This document shows positions 1 through 8,140 of a stretch of DNA of 64,000 bases, in pieces. Position numbers and translations under genes: made by a program. Source of the DNA: Ornithinibacillus sp047228935 (GTDB lineage: Bacteria; Bacillota; Bacilli; Bacillales; Amphibacillaceae). The notes beneath the pieces are model-generated. The model saw nothing but the letters and a program-made list of their open reading frames with translations, had not been told where the DNA came from and did no database searches. Position 1 is the first letter of the stretch; every line of letters begins with the position of its first letter. The DNA is taken from assembly GCF_047228935.1 (NCBI RefSeq), contig NZ_JBFEGG010000007.1:13660-77659 (forward strand), read 5' to 3'.

Positions 1-292
1 AGCCATCTGCACCATCTAATAAGCACTGATATATTTTTTCTTCATTTATGTTATCGACTAGAATAACAATTTTAACTTCTGTGTAAAGTTTCTTGATTTC
101 AACCAGCATTTGGTCTTTGACAAGATTTATGTCCATTAAAATTACATGTGGATTATAATTTATTATTTTTTCTGGAATATTTCTTCCATTACAAGAAGTA
201 CCAACTACCTTAAAATCTTTTTCTTTTTCCAACAATGATTGGATTCCTTCAATAAATAATCTCTGTCGATCCGATATGAATACATTAATCAC
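1..292 (-). CDS. Response regulator, N-terminal receiver domain (partial, cut by window edge)
   Basis: The complement reads as the start of a two-component receiver domain; the rest lies outside the window. It begins like NarL/DegU-type regulators (INVFISDRQRLFIEGIQSL) and has the phospho-acceptor context VILMDIN about 55 residues in. I chose the GTG start at 292 rather than the ATG at 298: the AAAGGAG site sits 7 nt before the GTG but only 1 nt before the ATG. In Bacillus subtilis degU lies near the tag/tua wall genes, so a DegU-like role is possible, but the output domain cannot be seen. The first acidic-pocket position reads SD instead of the usual DD. Confidence 0.8.
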   Translation of the reverse strand, partial: MINVFISDRQRLFIEGIQSLLEKEKDFKVVGTSCNGRNIPEKIINYNPHVILMDINLVKDQMLVEIKKLYTEVKIVILVDNINEEKIYQCLLDGADG

Positions 293-506
293 GTTCATTC
301 TCCTTTATGAAACTTTCTAATAACTCGGACAATTATTATATCAAAAGTTATTATTTTTATTTGTAAAATTATAACAAAGCAAGAGATGAATTTATTCTAT
401 TTGAACTTAATTAATGAAAAAATTACATTTACTTATATGGAAAATTTTTGTTGTCTGCCTTTATTTATTTCTTATTTTGTAATTTTTTGTTACGTCCAAA
501 CTTAAG

Positions 507-531
507 AAAGCTACCAAGATAGGTAGCTTTC
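507..531. terminator. Hairpin terminator between the response regulator and the repeat protein
   Basis: Inverted repeat AAAGCTACC/GGTAGCTTT with a 6-nt loop. It is followed by a T run on the plus strand and only a weak T run on the minus strand. Its position just past the stop of the minus-strand gene suggests it ends that gene; it may work in both directions. Confidence 0.45.
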
Positions 532-542
532 CCTTTTTATTA

Positions 543-1295
543 TTATCTACTCTCAAAATCAACCTCATTCAACCCACTAATCTGAATTTCCTGACCTTCC
601 TCCAACGTAATAGTAAGCTGCTTAACCCCAAGTTCCCCCGAAGCATCCAGGATTTCGTTCGTAGATGGTAATCCCATTTCATTATAGATAAAAAAGTTAC
701 CCATACCACTTGGAGCTGTAACATTATACCTACCTGGTTCAATATCTAATCCAACTTCCCAGCTTCCTGCTGAAAGTGTATTCGATAAAGAAGTCTCTGC
801 AGGTTTAAACACTACCGAATTTAGTCCTGAGATTTCAATCTCTTGTCCTGCTTCCAAGTTAGTCGTAATACTTGTCACACCAGTATCACCCGTGTTATCA
901 AGAATTTCATTTACTTCTGGTAATCCATTTTCATCATAAACGAATAAATTCCCCATTCCATCGCCAGTTATCACATAACGTCCTACTGGGATATCCTCAC
1001 CGACGATAAATCTTCCAGCATTAAGTGTTGTTTCTTCCGCATTGGAATTGTCTCGAGTTGCAGGCTCTTCCGCTTCAGCCTCTTCTCCAGCATTATCATT
1101 CGTACCCTGTTTGTTATCAGCGGTTTCATCTGTAGTATCTGTACCGTCATCCTGTATTTCCTCAGTAGCATTTTCTTCTTCGACAGGATCTTCGTCATCA
1201 CCACCGCCAAAAAGGGCAAACAACAGAATAATTGCGATAATTAACCAAAACCACCATCTTTTATAAAACGGTGTTTTATTTTCCTTATCAGCCAT
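543..1295 (-). CDS. Membrane-anchored protein with two ~75-residue extracellular repeats, function unknown
   Basis: A 250-residue protein I do not recognise by name. A short basic N-terminus precedes one membrane helix (about residues 14-31, WWFWLIIAIILLFALF). Then comes an acidic, low-complexity linker rich in D, E, N and T (about 32-90), then two homologous modules (about 94-167 and 174-249). Each module has GRYxVTxxxGMGNxFxYxExGLP, NEILDxxGxxGV and EEGQEIxISGLN. The N-in topology would place the modules outside the cell. A ribosome site (AGGAGGGATGTAAT) supports the ATG at 1295. It is monocistronic, downstream of the YvrJ-type gene. A sensor or binding role is possible but unsupported. Confidence 0.75.
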   Translation of the reverse strand: MADKENKTPFYKRWWFWLIIAIILLFALFGGGDDEDPVEEENATEEIQDDGTDTTDETADNKQGTNDNAGEEAEAEEPATRDNSNAEETTLNAGRFIVGEDIPVGRYVITGDGMGNLFVYDENGLPEVNEILDNTGDTGVTSITTNLEAGQEIEISGLNSVVFKPAETSLSNTLSAGSWEVGLDIEPGRYNVTAPSGMGNFFIYNEMGLPSTNEILDASGELGVKQLTITLEEGQEIQISGLNEVDFESR

Positions 1296-1360
1296 ATTAC
1301 ATCCCTCCTTAGTGGTTTTAGTATGGACAAGATAAGGAACTGTTATTACAACCTTCCTTC

Positions 1361-1495
1361 CTACTTCATTCTTTCGGGTAAAGCATGGATTGACTCGATT
1401 AAAGTGTTGAGCTTGCCTTCAATTCTGTGTAACAAATAAAACGTTACTGCAATCGGAAAGCCAACATCTGTTACGAGTGACACCCACTTTTCCAC
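1361..1495 (-). CDS. YvrJ-family small membrane protein (44 aa)
   Basis: A short reading frame starting at GTG 1495 encodes a 44-residue protein beginning VEKWVSLVTDVGFPIAVTFY. It has one hydrophobic helix (about residues 5-22) and then an amphipathic tail (LLHRIEGKLNTLIESI), the pattern of the YvrJ family. The site GGAGG lies 7 nt before the GTG. The overlapping ATG at 1500 is out of frame. It is the third gene of a DUF1659-DUF2922-YvrJ series that recurs in Bacillaceae, with function unknown. A strong terminator separates it from DUF2922, so it is probably expressed at a lower level by read-through or from its own promoter. Confidence 0.8.
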   Translation of the reverse strand: MEKWVSLVTDVGFPIAVTFYLLHRIEGKLNTLIESIHALPERMK

Positions 1496-1521
1496 TTCAT
1501 CACCTCCAACTTATAACACTT

Positions 1522-1561
1522 AAAAAAGAAGTTACCTGGAGGATTCACTCCTCCAGGCAAC
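1522..1561 (-). terminator. Rho-independent terminator after the DUF2922 gene
   Basis: On the minus strand GTTGCCTGGAGGA and TCCTCCAGGTAAC form a 13-bp stem with a 5-nt loop, followed by TTCTTTTTT. It lies between DUF2922 and the YvrJ-type gene. Confidence 0.85.
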
Positions 1562-1571
1562 CTCCTTATCC

Positions 1572-1787
1572 TTAAATTAATTCAATATCTTGAACATTAC
1601 GTTCTACTATTCGAGCACTTTTTTTGGCTACTAAATCTCCCCCACTTGTTGTGAAGGCATTTTGAGCTAATATTTCATCCATTGCTGCTGATACTGCAGC
1701 AGGATCAACTGGTTCGATAGGTTTTTCCAGTGAGTACGTCACCGTTTTCCCATCTTCATTTTCAAATTTTAATTCAAGCGTCTTCAC
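1572..1787 (-). CDS. DUF2922 family protein (71 aa)
   Basis: A small soluble protein starting at GTG 1787 (AGGAGG site 8 nt upstream). It has the DUF2922 signature: MKTLELKFENEDGKTVTYSL, then a helix with PVDPAAVSAAMDEILAQNAF, then a C-terminal strand with A-x-I-V-ERNVQDIEL. The role of the family is unknown. It usually sits directly downstream of a DUF1659 gene, as here (43-nt gap), which suggests the two proteins act together. Confidence 0.85.
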   Translation of the reverse strand: MKTLELKFENEDGKTVTYSLEKPIEPVDPAAVSAAMDEILAQNAFTTSGGDLVAKKSARIVERNVQDIELI

Positions 1788-1830
1788 TTACTGACCTCCT
1801 TTCTTCTACTTAAGAATTGTTTTTACGCCA

Positions 1831-2055
1831 TTAGACTTCACGAATGTCAGAGCTGTCTTTACGCTCGATATTAAATAATGGGCGTTCTTGCAATACAACA
1901 AATGCATTTGCGATTGCGTATAATTGATCCGCAGTTGCTTCTGTCTTAACATTGTTGAACGTTTTCGCCTTATAAACTGGTTCACCACTAATTGGATCAT
2001 CACCATCATATAAAACGAGTCGTAACTGTGAATTCGTCATATCTGCTACTGCCAT
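1831..2055 (-). CDS. DUF1659 family protein (74 aa)
   Basis: A small protein with the features of DUF1659: an N-terminal strand (SQLRLVLYDGDD), PVYKAKTFNNVKTEATADQL, and a helix IANAFVVLQERPLFNIERKD. AGGAGG lies 8 nt before the ATG at 2055. It is the first gene of the DUF1659-DUF2922-YvrJ series, so the promoter should lie in the 200-nt gap shared with divergent tagD. Function unknown. Confidence 0.85.
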   Translation of the reverse strand: MAVADMTNSQLRLVLYDGDDPISGEPVYKAKTFNNVKTEATADQLYAIANAFVVLQERPLFNIERKDSSDIREV

Positions 2056-2259
2056 GTATTATCACCTCCTTTCACTATTACAATCGAAAGTAATCCGTAA
2101 AAGGTGGCAAAATGAATAATTTTTATACATTTTCCAACAAATTCCTAATTCTCTAGTGTCAGAAAAAAACTACTATGTTAAAATGAAAAGGATAAAAAAT
2201 AGTAAACCACTGGCATAAGTTTAACTTGCACTTTGCCAGGCATAACGTGGAGTGATCAC

Positions 2260-2649
2260 ATGAAAAAGGTAATCACATACGGGACATTTGATCTACTTCA
2301 TGTCGGGCATATTAATATTTTGCGCCGGGCAAAGGAACTTGGTGATTATTTAATTGTTGGTATATCTACTGATGAATTCAATAAAATTAAAAGAAAAGAA
2401 GCACATTATAGTTTTGAACATCGTAAATTTATCCTAGAAGCTATCCGTTACGTAGACAAGGTTATCCCGGAATACGCATGGGAACAAAAGGTGACCGACA
2501 TTAAAACCTATGGAGTAGACACCTTCGTCATGGGGGACGATTGGAAAGGTAAATTTGATGACTTAAAGAAACATTGTGACGTAATTTATTTGCCAAGAAC
2601 TGAAGGAATCTCTACTTCCCTCATAAAAGAAAATATAAAAAAACAATAG
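2260..2649 (+). CDS. tagD: Glycerol-3-phosphate cytidylyltransferase TagD
   Basis: Makes CDP-glycerol from CTP and glycerol 3-phosphate in the cytoplasm, the activated precursor for poly(glycerol phosphate) wall teichoic acid. The 129-residue protein opens MKKVITYGTFDLLHVGHINI, carrying the HxGH nucleotide-binding motif (HVGH), and ends with PRTEGISTSLIK, matching the RTEGISTT signature. Length equals the Bacillus enzyme. I chose ATG 2260 over the upstream in-frame ATG at 2233 because GGAG lies 7 nt before it and the protein then begins exactly where TagD does. It is divergent from DUF1659 and followed by two teichoic acid ligase genes and tagA. Confidence 0.95.
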   Translation: MKKVITYGTFDLLHVGHINILRRAKELGDYLIVGISTDEFNKIKRKEAHYSFEHRKFILEAIRYVDKVIPEYAWEQKVTDIKTYGVDTFVMGDDWKGKFDDLKKHCDVIYLPRTEGISTSLIKENIKKQ

Positions 2650-2801
2650 TCAAAGTGAAACGTATTATATCTTTTTTCCGTCTAATTATTTACGAAAAAA
2701 GAAAGACCCACAATTTTAATCAGATTTTAATGTACAAAGTCTATTTTTATTGTAAAATAGTATAGATTGTTTTTATAGTTTAATAGAAGGGAACACTTGC
2801 G

Positions 2802-3845
2802 ATGGATAAACAAAACTCGGCGAGAACCCGAATGGAAAAAAGAAAGACAAAAAGTAAATCGAAGAAAAAGATCCTATATATTATATTTGCGCCTTTACTC
2901 ATCCTTTTACTAGTCGGTGGGGGATTCCTCCTTAAATTTTATGCGAAGGCTGAAGAGGTCATTTCACAGTCCTATGAAGATGATGGAAGAGATAAATCAA
3001 ATCTAAGAGAAACACAGGTAGATCCGAAAAAGGACAATATCTCAATCTTAATTATCGGTGTGGATGAAAGTGAGAAACGTGGAAATATCGGTCATTCCCG
3101 ATCCGATACGTTAATCCTTGCGACACTTAACAGGGAAGATAAGAGTGTGAAGTTAGTAAGTATTCCTCGTGACTCTTACGTATTCATTCCTGAAGTTGGC
3201 TACAACGACAAGATTACCCATGCTCATGCATTCGGTGGACCGAAAGCAACAATCGAAACAGTAGAAACACTACTAGATGTGCCAGTTGACTATTATGTAA
3301 AAGTTAACTTCCATGCTTTTGTTGAGGTTGTAGAGACAATAGGTGGTATAACAGTTGATGTACCATATGAGTTGTGGGAACAGGATTCAAACGATGTAAA
3401 AAATGCAATTCATTTACTACCTGGAGAACAAACACTTAATGGAGAAGAAGCACTTGCACTTGCACGTACAAGAAAATTAGATAATGATATTGAACGTGGA
3501 AAACGTCAAATGGAAATCATTAAAGCAACGATTAAACAGTCATTATCAGTAAGTAACATTTTGAAACTCGACAACGTACTAGAAGCAGTTGGTTCAAATA
3601 TGACGACGAATATGCCATTTGATGAAATGACTAGTCTGATGAGCTATGCAACAAGTGGTGGAAATCTCGGTTTTGAAACGATGTCTCTAGAAGGTTATGA
3701 TTATATGCCAGAGTCAGTTTACTACTGGCAATTGGATGAAGCTGCGTTGGCAAAGACTAAACAAACGTTAAAGGAACATTTAGAAGTTGAATCCAATTTA
3801 ACATCGAATACGAATCTCGATAATTCTGCTACAGATGTAAATTAA
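2802..3845 (+). CDS. LytR-CpsA-Psr (LCP) family phosphotransferase, copy 1 (TagU/TagV-like)
   Basis: LCP proteins transfer undecaprenyl-linked anionic polymers such as teichoic acid to peptidoglycan on the outer membrane face. The 347-residue protein has a basic N-terminus, one membrane helix (about 24-44), and an LCP domain with RSDTLILATLN, SIPRDSYVFIPEVGY, GGITVDVPYE, LLPGEQTLNGEEALALART and the polar stretch ERGKRQMEII. The catalytic Arg/Asp cluster is present. A GAAGGGA site precedes ATG 2802. It is followed by its own terminator and a close paralogue. Which polymer it attaches cannot be told from sequence. Confidence 0.92.
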   Translation: MDKQNSARTRMEKRKTKSKSKKKILYIIFAPLLILLLVGGGFLLKFYAKAEEVISQSYEDDGRDKSNLRETQVDPKKDNISILIIGVDESEKRGNIGHSRSDTLILATLNREDKSVKLVSIPRDSYVFIPEVGYNDKITHAHAFGGPKATIETVETLLDVPVDYYVKVNFHAFVEVVETIGGITVDVPYELWEQDSNDVKNAIHLLPGEQTLNGEEALALARTRKLDNDIERGKRQMEIIKATIKQSLSVSNILKLDNVLEAVGSNMTTNMPFDEMTSLMSYATSGGNLGFETMSLEGYDYMPESVYYWQLDEAALAKTKQTLKEHLEVESNLTSNTNLDNSATDVN

Positions 3846-3854
3846 ATCTTTCTG

Positions 3855-3887
3855 CCTCCTTTTTATAAGGAGGTGGATTTTATTTTT
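3855..3887 (+). terminator. Rho-independent terminator after LCP copy 1
   Basis: CCTCCTT/AAGGAGG stem with a 5-nt loop, followed by TGGATTTTATTTTT. Confidence 0.7.
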
Positions 3888-4020
3888 CCCTAAATATGTT
3901 AAAGTTATGAATAACTTATCACAATTTACCATTTAAAAATTATTACACTAATTTATGAATGAATTTTTGCGAGGGACGACATGATAAATAGTCCAAACCT
4001 CCTCAAAGGAGATTTTTACT

Positions 4021-4998
4021 ATGCGAAGCAATTACACTCCGAGAGAAAACCCAACAAGAAGAAGGAAAAGGAAACTCAGAAAACGTGTTTTTCTTATTCC
4101 TATATTTGCGATTTTTCTTTTTGTTATTTGGCATTTTGTTTCATTATATAATACAGCAAATGATGTTATCGACAAATCTTTTGCTGATGATGGCAGAGAT
4201 AAGTCAGACCTTAGAGAAGAAACTGTTGATCCTGGTGAAGACAATGTATCCATATTAATAATCGGGGTAGATTCCAGCGAAAAACGAGAGGCATACGGTA
4301 CCCCACGTTCTGATACGCTAATACTTGCTACCTTAAATAAAAAGGAAAAAAGCGTTAAGCTTGTTAGCATTCCTAGAGATTCTTTAGTGTATATTCCAGA
4401 GGTAGGCTATGAAACAAAGATTAATCATGCCCACGCGTATGGAGGAGCTAAAGCAACAATTGAGACGGTGGAAAATCTCCTCGAAATCCCAGTCGATTAC
4501 TATGTAAAATTAAATTTTGAAGCATTTATTGATGTAGTGGATACGATTAACGGTGTTACTGTAGAAGTTCCTTTTGAAATGTATGAACAAGATTCTCATG
4601 ATACAAAAGGGGCAATCCACTTATTACCTGGAGAGCAGGTATTAAATGGTGAGGAAGCGTTAGCCTTTGCTAGGACGAGGAAATATGATAATGATATTGA
4701 GCGCGGTAAACGACAACAGGAAATCCTAAAAGCCGTTATTAAAAAAACAATATCGTTAAATTCATTCTTTAAAATAGACAATGTTCTAGAAGCTGTCGGA
4801 GAGAATATGACGACCAATATGACCTTTAATGAAATCAAAAGTCTATCCTCCTACGGTACCGCTATGAAAAATATCGACATTGAAACTTTTTCATTGGAAG
4901 GACATGATTATCAACCAGGAAATACGTACTATTACCAACTTGATGAATTTAAATTATCAGAGACGAAAGAAATGCTAAAAAATCATCTTGGACTATAA
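4021..4998 (+). CDS. LytR-CpsA-Psr (LCP) family phosphotransferase, copy 2
   Basis: A 325-residue close paralogue of the preceding gene. It shares FADDGRDKSDLREETVDP, VSILIIGVDSSEKR, RSDTLILATLN, SIPRDSLVYIPEVGY and ERGKRQQEI at matching positions, with one membrane helix at about 23-42. It lacks the 20-residue polar C-terminal tail of copy 1. AAAGGAG lies 10 nt before ATG 4021. It is separated from copy 1 by 175 nt and a terminator, so the two can be regulated separately. The pair probably arose by tandem duplication. Expected role: ligation of wall teichoic acid or secondary wall polymer to peptidoglycan. Confidence 0.92.
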   Translation: MRSNYTPRENPTRRRKRKLRKRVFLIPIFAIFLFVIWHFVSLYNTANDVIDKSFADDGRDKSDLREETVDPGEDNVSILIIGVDSSEKREAYGTPRSDTLILATLNKKEKSVKLVSIPRDSLVYIPEVGYETKINHAHAYGGAKATIETVENLLEIPVDYYVKLNFEAFIDVVDTINGVTVEVPFEMYEQDSHDTKGAIHLLPGEQVLNGEEALAFARTRKYDNDIERGKRQQEILKAVIKKTISLNSFFKIDNVLEAVGENMTTNMTFNEIKSLSSYGTAMKNIDIETFSLEGHDYQPGNTYYYQLDEFKLSETKEMLKNHLGL

Positions 4999-5037
4999 AG
5001 AGGTTGCTTAAAGGGATCATCCTTTTAAGCAACCTCT
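4999..5037. terminator. Convergent terminator between LCP copy 2 and tagA
   Basis: Long stem AGAGGTTGCTTAAAGGGA / TCCTTTTAAGCAACCTCT followed on the plus strand by ATTTATTTTCC. It sits between two converging genes and probably serves both. Confidence 0.75.
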
Positions 5038-5039
5038 AT

Positions 5040-5780
5040 TTATTTTCCTCTTAATCTCATTCGTACCATGAATTCCACCGATTTCAAAATACGTTTCCAA
5101 CGAAATGGCTCTTTCAATAACCGATATAGCCATTCCAAATTATGCTTTATCCAGCTTTTAGGAGCACGTTTTAACTCTCCAGCAAGAATATCAAAGCTTC
5201 CACCTACACCAATAAATAATCCTTTAGAAAACTTATCGATATAGTTATAAATCCATTCTTCCTGTTTCGGAGATCCTAACGCAACAAATACAATATCAGG
5301 ATTGGTTTCCGAAGCATTATTAGCAATTTCTTCCCCATCTTCAAAATAGCCATGGTGGTTACCAGCAATTTTTATATGTTCATAACGCTTATTAATAACC
5401 TCAATCAGTCTATTATTAATATAATCCCTTGCACCTAAAAAGTAGCAAGATAACCCATTGTCATTGGCATATTCTAATAAATCGACCATTAACTCAAATC
5501 CAGGTATTCTTTCTAAAATTGGATTCTTTATATACCTTGAGGAAAGTACAATTCCTGCTCCATCAGGGACAATATAATCAGCCGACTGTATCACCTTTTT
5601 ATAATGCTGGTCTTCTCTTGTTCGCATTACAATTTCTGGGTTCGGTGTTGCGATGAAAAATTTATCTTGTATTTGTAATCGGGGATAAATATGTTTGGTT
5701 AACAATTCTTGTTTTGTAATATTAACGAAATCAATATCCATGATTGTTACCCGATTTATTTTGTTTTGTTCACTAGACAT
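5040..5780 (-). CDS. tagA: TagA/WecG-family N-acetylmannosaminyltransferase
   Basis: Adds ManNAc to undecaprenyl-PP-GlcNAc, the second step of the wall teichoic acid linkage unit, at the inner membrane face. Motifs of the GT26 family are clear: FIATPNPEIVM, YIVPDGAGIVLSSRY (catalytic Asp region), CYFLGAR, VALGSPKQEEWIY, and a basic C-terminal membrane appendage LEWLYRLLKEPFRWKRI. I chose ATG 5780 (246 residues; GAGAGG 9 nt upstream) over the ATG at 5840, which would add a hydrophobic extension with no ribosome site. It converges with the LCP genes. Confidence 0.93.
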   Translation of the reverse strand: MSSEQNKINRVTIMDIDFVNITKQELLTKHIYPRLQIQDKFFIATPNPEIVMRTREDQHYKKVIQSADYIVPDGAGIVLSSRYIKNPILERIPGFELMVDLLEYANDNGLSCYFLGARDYINNRLIEVINKRYEHIKIAGNHHGYFEDGEEIANNASETNPDIVFVALGSPKQEEWIYNYIDKFSKGLFIGVGGSFDILAGELKRAPKSWIKHNLEWLYRLLKEPFRWKRILKSVEFMVRMRLRGK

Positions 5781-6607
5781 CTCGAACAACCTCTCACCCA
5801 CTCTATAACAAGTCAAAACAAGTATATAGAATTTAATCAACTAAAAGTTTATATTACCCATATTCTACCACTATAAATAGTAGCATGCCATGCTACAAAA
5901 ATCCACAGATTTCGCAACTGGTCTAAATTATACAAGGCATATCCAAAAAATACAATAGAAAGCCTTGTTCTTCTAAAAACTAGGCTACAGCCTAAAACCT
6001 ATTCATATTATTAAGGGGTTTATCATACAGGAAATATCGGGTATTAAAAGCTTACCATATAACCGGTGATCAAATAAATGCTATTGAAGCTCGATTTTCT
6101 TTATTCCCAGATGAAGAACTAAAAGGAAAAGCGAAATAATATCAAATAGAGATATACTGCTGGGGAAATAATTTACGATTTAGCAGTAGAAGCCTTTGCT
6201 ACGGTAAGACAAGCTTCTAATCATATGCAGGAGTTTGATCACTTTGATGTCCAGCTTTTAAGAGATTACTTTATTAAACGAAGATAATGTCAACCGTGAA
6301 AGGAAGTACTTGTGGAAAGAATTGTTCCACTTAACATAGGAGTAAACTTCAGACAGAATCTTACTATGAAAGCCAATACTAATAAGCCATACACCTTTAT
6401 TTTACCTTATGGATGCCGCCCAAAGGAGAATTTAACCTTTCTAGTTAGATGAACTATCCTATCCAAAAATAGTACTTTTTGATGTTTAGCTAATATAACA
6501 CAAGATGTTAAGATAATATTGAATGCATTTTGTATTTTATTTTTTACTATGAATCTAGTAATCTATAACTATATAACAAACTAAATTTTTATAGGAGGAT
6601 ACGTAAC
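5781..6607. other. Long non-coding gap holding decayed coding sequence
   Basis: Over 800 nt without an intact gene. It contains the secA fragment annotated separately. It also holds a short near-palindrome GTAGCATG-C-CATGCTAC at 5880-5896, and an open stretch at about 6320-6448 (VPLNIGVNFRQNLTMK... to a stop) that I could not identify. The last ~100 nt should hold the promoter of the SLH transglycosylase. Confidence 0.6.
6060..6287 (+). pseudogene. Fragment of a secA (possibly secA2) preprotein translocase gene
   Basis: Two adjacent stretches in different frames match the N-terminal part of SecA. The first reads INAIEARFSLFPDEELKGK and AK before a stop, like the INALEPxxxxLSDEELRAKT segment. 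The second, after a frameshift, reads DLAVEAFATVRQASNHMQEF and then DHFDVQLL, like EAFAxVREAxxRxLGxRHFDVQL. The order and spacing match SecA, but no start, Walker A motif or remaining domains follow. In S-layer bacilli secA2 lies beside csaB and S-layer genes, so this is probably the remnant of an accessory SecA2. The assignment to SecA2 rather than SecA1 is inferred from context. Confidence 0.7.
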
Positions 6608-8083
6608 ATGGGATTGAAATTCAAGGCTCTTTCATCACTCCTACTAATCATAGCTCTATTGATTATCCCTTCGACTGTGTTTGCAGATGCAGTAGATAAT
6701 GTAAAGAACAGCTGTGATTATGAAATAGGTGAAAATGAAAATCCTGGTCAAAGCAAATTGAACTGTCTTTTAACTGAAATGGCAATGGAGTATGATGTAC
6801 CACCAGAAATCGTCAAAGCAATTGCTTGGGAGGAAACGAATTGGAGACATTTCGATAGTAATGGTAATGTCATTATTTCCGATGATGATGGAATTGGTAT
6901 CATGCAGATTACGAACCAATCTCAATATGATGAACAGCTTTTGATGGACGATATTGTTTATAATATTAAAGCTGGAGTAGAAATTCTAGATTCTATGTTT
7001 GATCGTAGAGATTTACCAACGATTAATTTAAAAAATCGTGATTTCCTAGAGCATTGGTATTTTGCAATCATGGGGTATAATGGCACGAAGCCTAAAAACA
7101 GTCCTGTTTATCAAAGTACTGGTGAACGTAACTTAGATGCTTATCAGGAACAAGTCATTCAAAATATCGCAGATTATAGCTTTGTACAATTACAAGAGTT
7201 ACCATTTACTCCTGCTGACTTTGAATATGATAGTAATAGTAGTGAGAACATTAACTTTGTCACGATGAAATACAATTTTGACCTTCCATTTACCAAGTCA
7301 AAGCATGATTTAACAGTTGGGGACAAAGCCATTACTACATCATCTGTCAAATTAAGACCCGAACCAAATACACTAAGTTCTAATTACACAACAATTCCAC
7401 AAGGTGAGATTATTACGATTACTGGATCTTTTGTATACGATACGAACCCTTTAAACAGTAATCAGTTTGTTTGGTACCCAGTAAAACGCAGTAATGGTCA
7501 GACTGGTTATGTTTCATCAAGCTACTTGAAATTCTGGTTTAAAGACGTGCCGAAGAATCATTATTCTGCAGAGTCGATAAATTATTTAGCAGACCGTGGG
7601 ATCATTGCAGGTATTGGAAATGGAAATTTTGGTATGAACACTCAATTAACTAGGGCACAAGTTGCGCTAATGGTTGTAAATGCAACGAACCTAGATACAA
7701 GTAATCGCCCAGCTTTAAATTTTACGGATGTACCTAGTAGCCACTTCTATTATGACGCCATTGCTACCGTAGTAGATGAAGGAATATTCTACGGAACTTC
7801 TAGTACTAAATTTAGTCCTGATTCACAATTTACTAGAAACCAAATGGTTACAGTGCTTCAACGAATTTATGATTTCCCAGATGCTTCTACTAATCATCCT
7901 TTTATCGATGTTCGTCAAGATCCGAATTCTGATTGGTATGAAGGTTCATTAAATAATCTTTATGAAGCTGGTATCGTAGCCGGTATCACAAACACTAAAT
8001 TCGGTCCTCTAGAAAAAGTAAGTAGAGCTCAATTTGCGGCATTTTTAGCTAGAGCTATGAACCCAGACTTCCGAATCCAATAA
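6608..8083 (+). CDS. Secreted lytic transglycosylase-like protein with SH3 and three SLH domains
   Basis: A surface protein of 491 residues with a signal peptide (about 1-26, ending VFA). Next is an SLT-type lytic transglycosylase-like domain (about 50-180) with YDVPPEIVKAIAWEETNW, where the Glu in AWEE is the likely catalytic acid, and DGIGIMQIT. A bacterial SH3 region follows (about 235-310: AITTSSVKLRPEPN, GYVSSSYLKFW). Three SLH repeats fill about 311-491 (FKDVPKNHYSAESINYLADR, FTDVPSSHFYYDAIATV, FIDVRQDPNSDWYEGSL). SLH domains bind pyruvylated secondary wall polymer made through CsaB, encoded 18 kb away. AGGAGG lies upstream of ATG 6608. Likely role: local peptidoglycan cleavage at the surface layer. 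Confidence 0.88.
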   Translation: MGLKFKALSSLLLIIALLIIPSTVFADAVDNVKNSCDYEIGENENPGQSKLNCLLTEMAMEYDVPPEIVKAIAWEETNWRHFDSNGNVIISDDDGIGIMQITNQSQYDEQLLMDDIVYNIKAGVEILDSMFDRRDLPTINLKNRDFLEHWYFAIMGYNGTKPKNSPVYQSTGERNLDAYQEQVIQNIADYSFVQLQELPFTPADFEYDSNSSENINFVTMKYNFDLPFTKSKHDLTVGDKAITTSSVKLRPEPNTLSSNYTTIPQGEIITITGSFVYDTNPLNSNQFVWYPVKRSNGQTGYVSSSYLKFWFKDVPKNHYSAESINYLADRGIIAGIGNGNFGMNTQLTRAQVALMVVNATNLDTSNRPALNFTDVPSSHFYYDAIATVVDEGIFYGTSSTKFSPDSQFTRNQMVTVLQRIYDFPDASTNHPFIDVRQDPNSDWYEGSLNNLYEAGIVAGITNTKFGPLEKVSRAQFAAFLARAMNPDFRIQ

Positions 8084-8093
8084 TACTAATAAT

Positions 8094-8137
8094 AAGGGAA
8101 AGTCCTCACCATAGTGGTGAAAGACTTTTCCCTTTTT
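8094..8137. terminator. Bidirectional terminator between convergent SLH genes
   Basis: Long stem AAGGGAAAGTCCTCACC / TGGTGAAAGACTTTTCCCTT with T-rich flanks on both strands. It lies between the stops of two converging genes. Confidence 0.85.
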
Positions 8138-8140
8138 TGA

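Noticed and set aside
2233..2259. Upstream ATG as tagD start
   Set aside because: It lacks a ribosome site and would add nine residues absent from the family; GGAG lies correctly before ATG 2260.
4032..4370. 112-codon minus-strand frame inside LCP copy 2
   Set aside because: Antisense to a clear family protein, with no ribosome site or motif.
5880..5896. Near-palindrome GTAGCATG-C-CATGCTAC as an operator
   Set aside because: It is too short and isolated, with no clear promoter around it, to call as a site.
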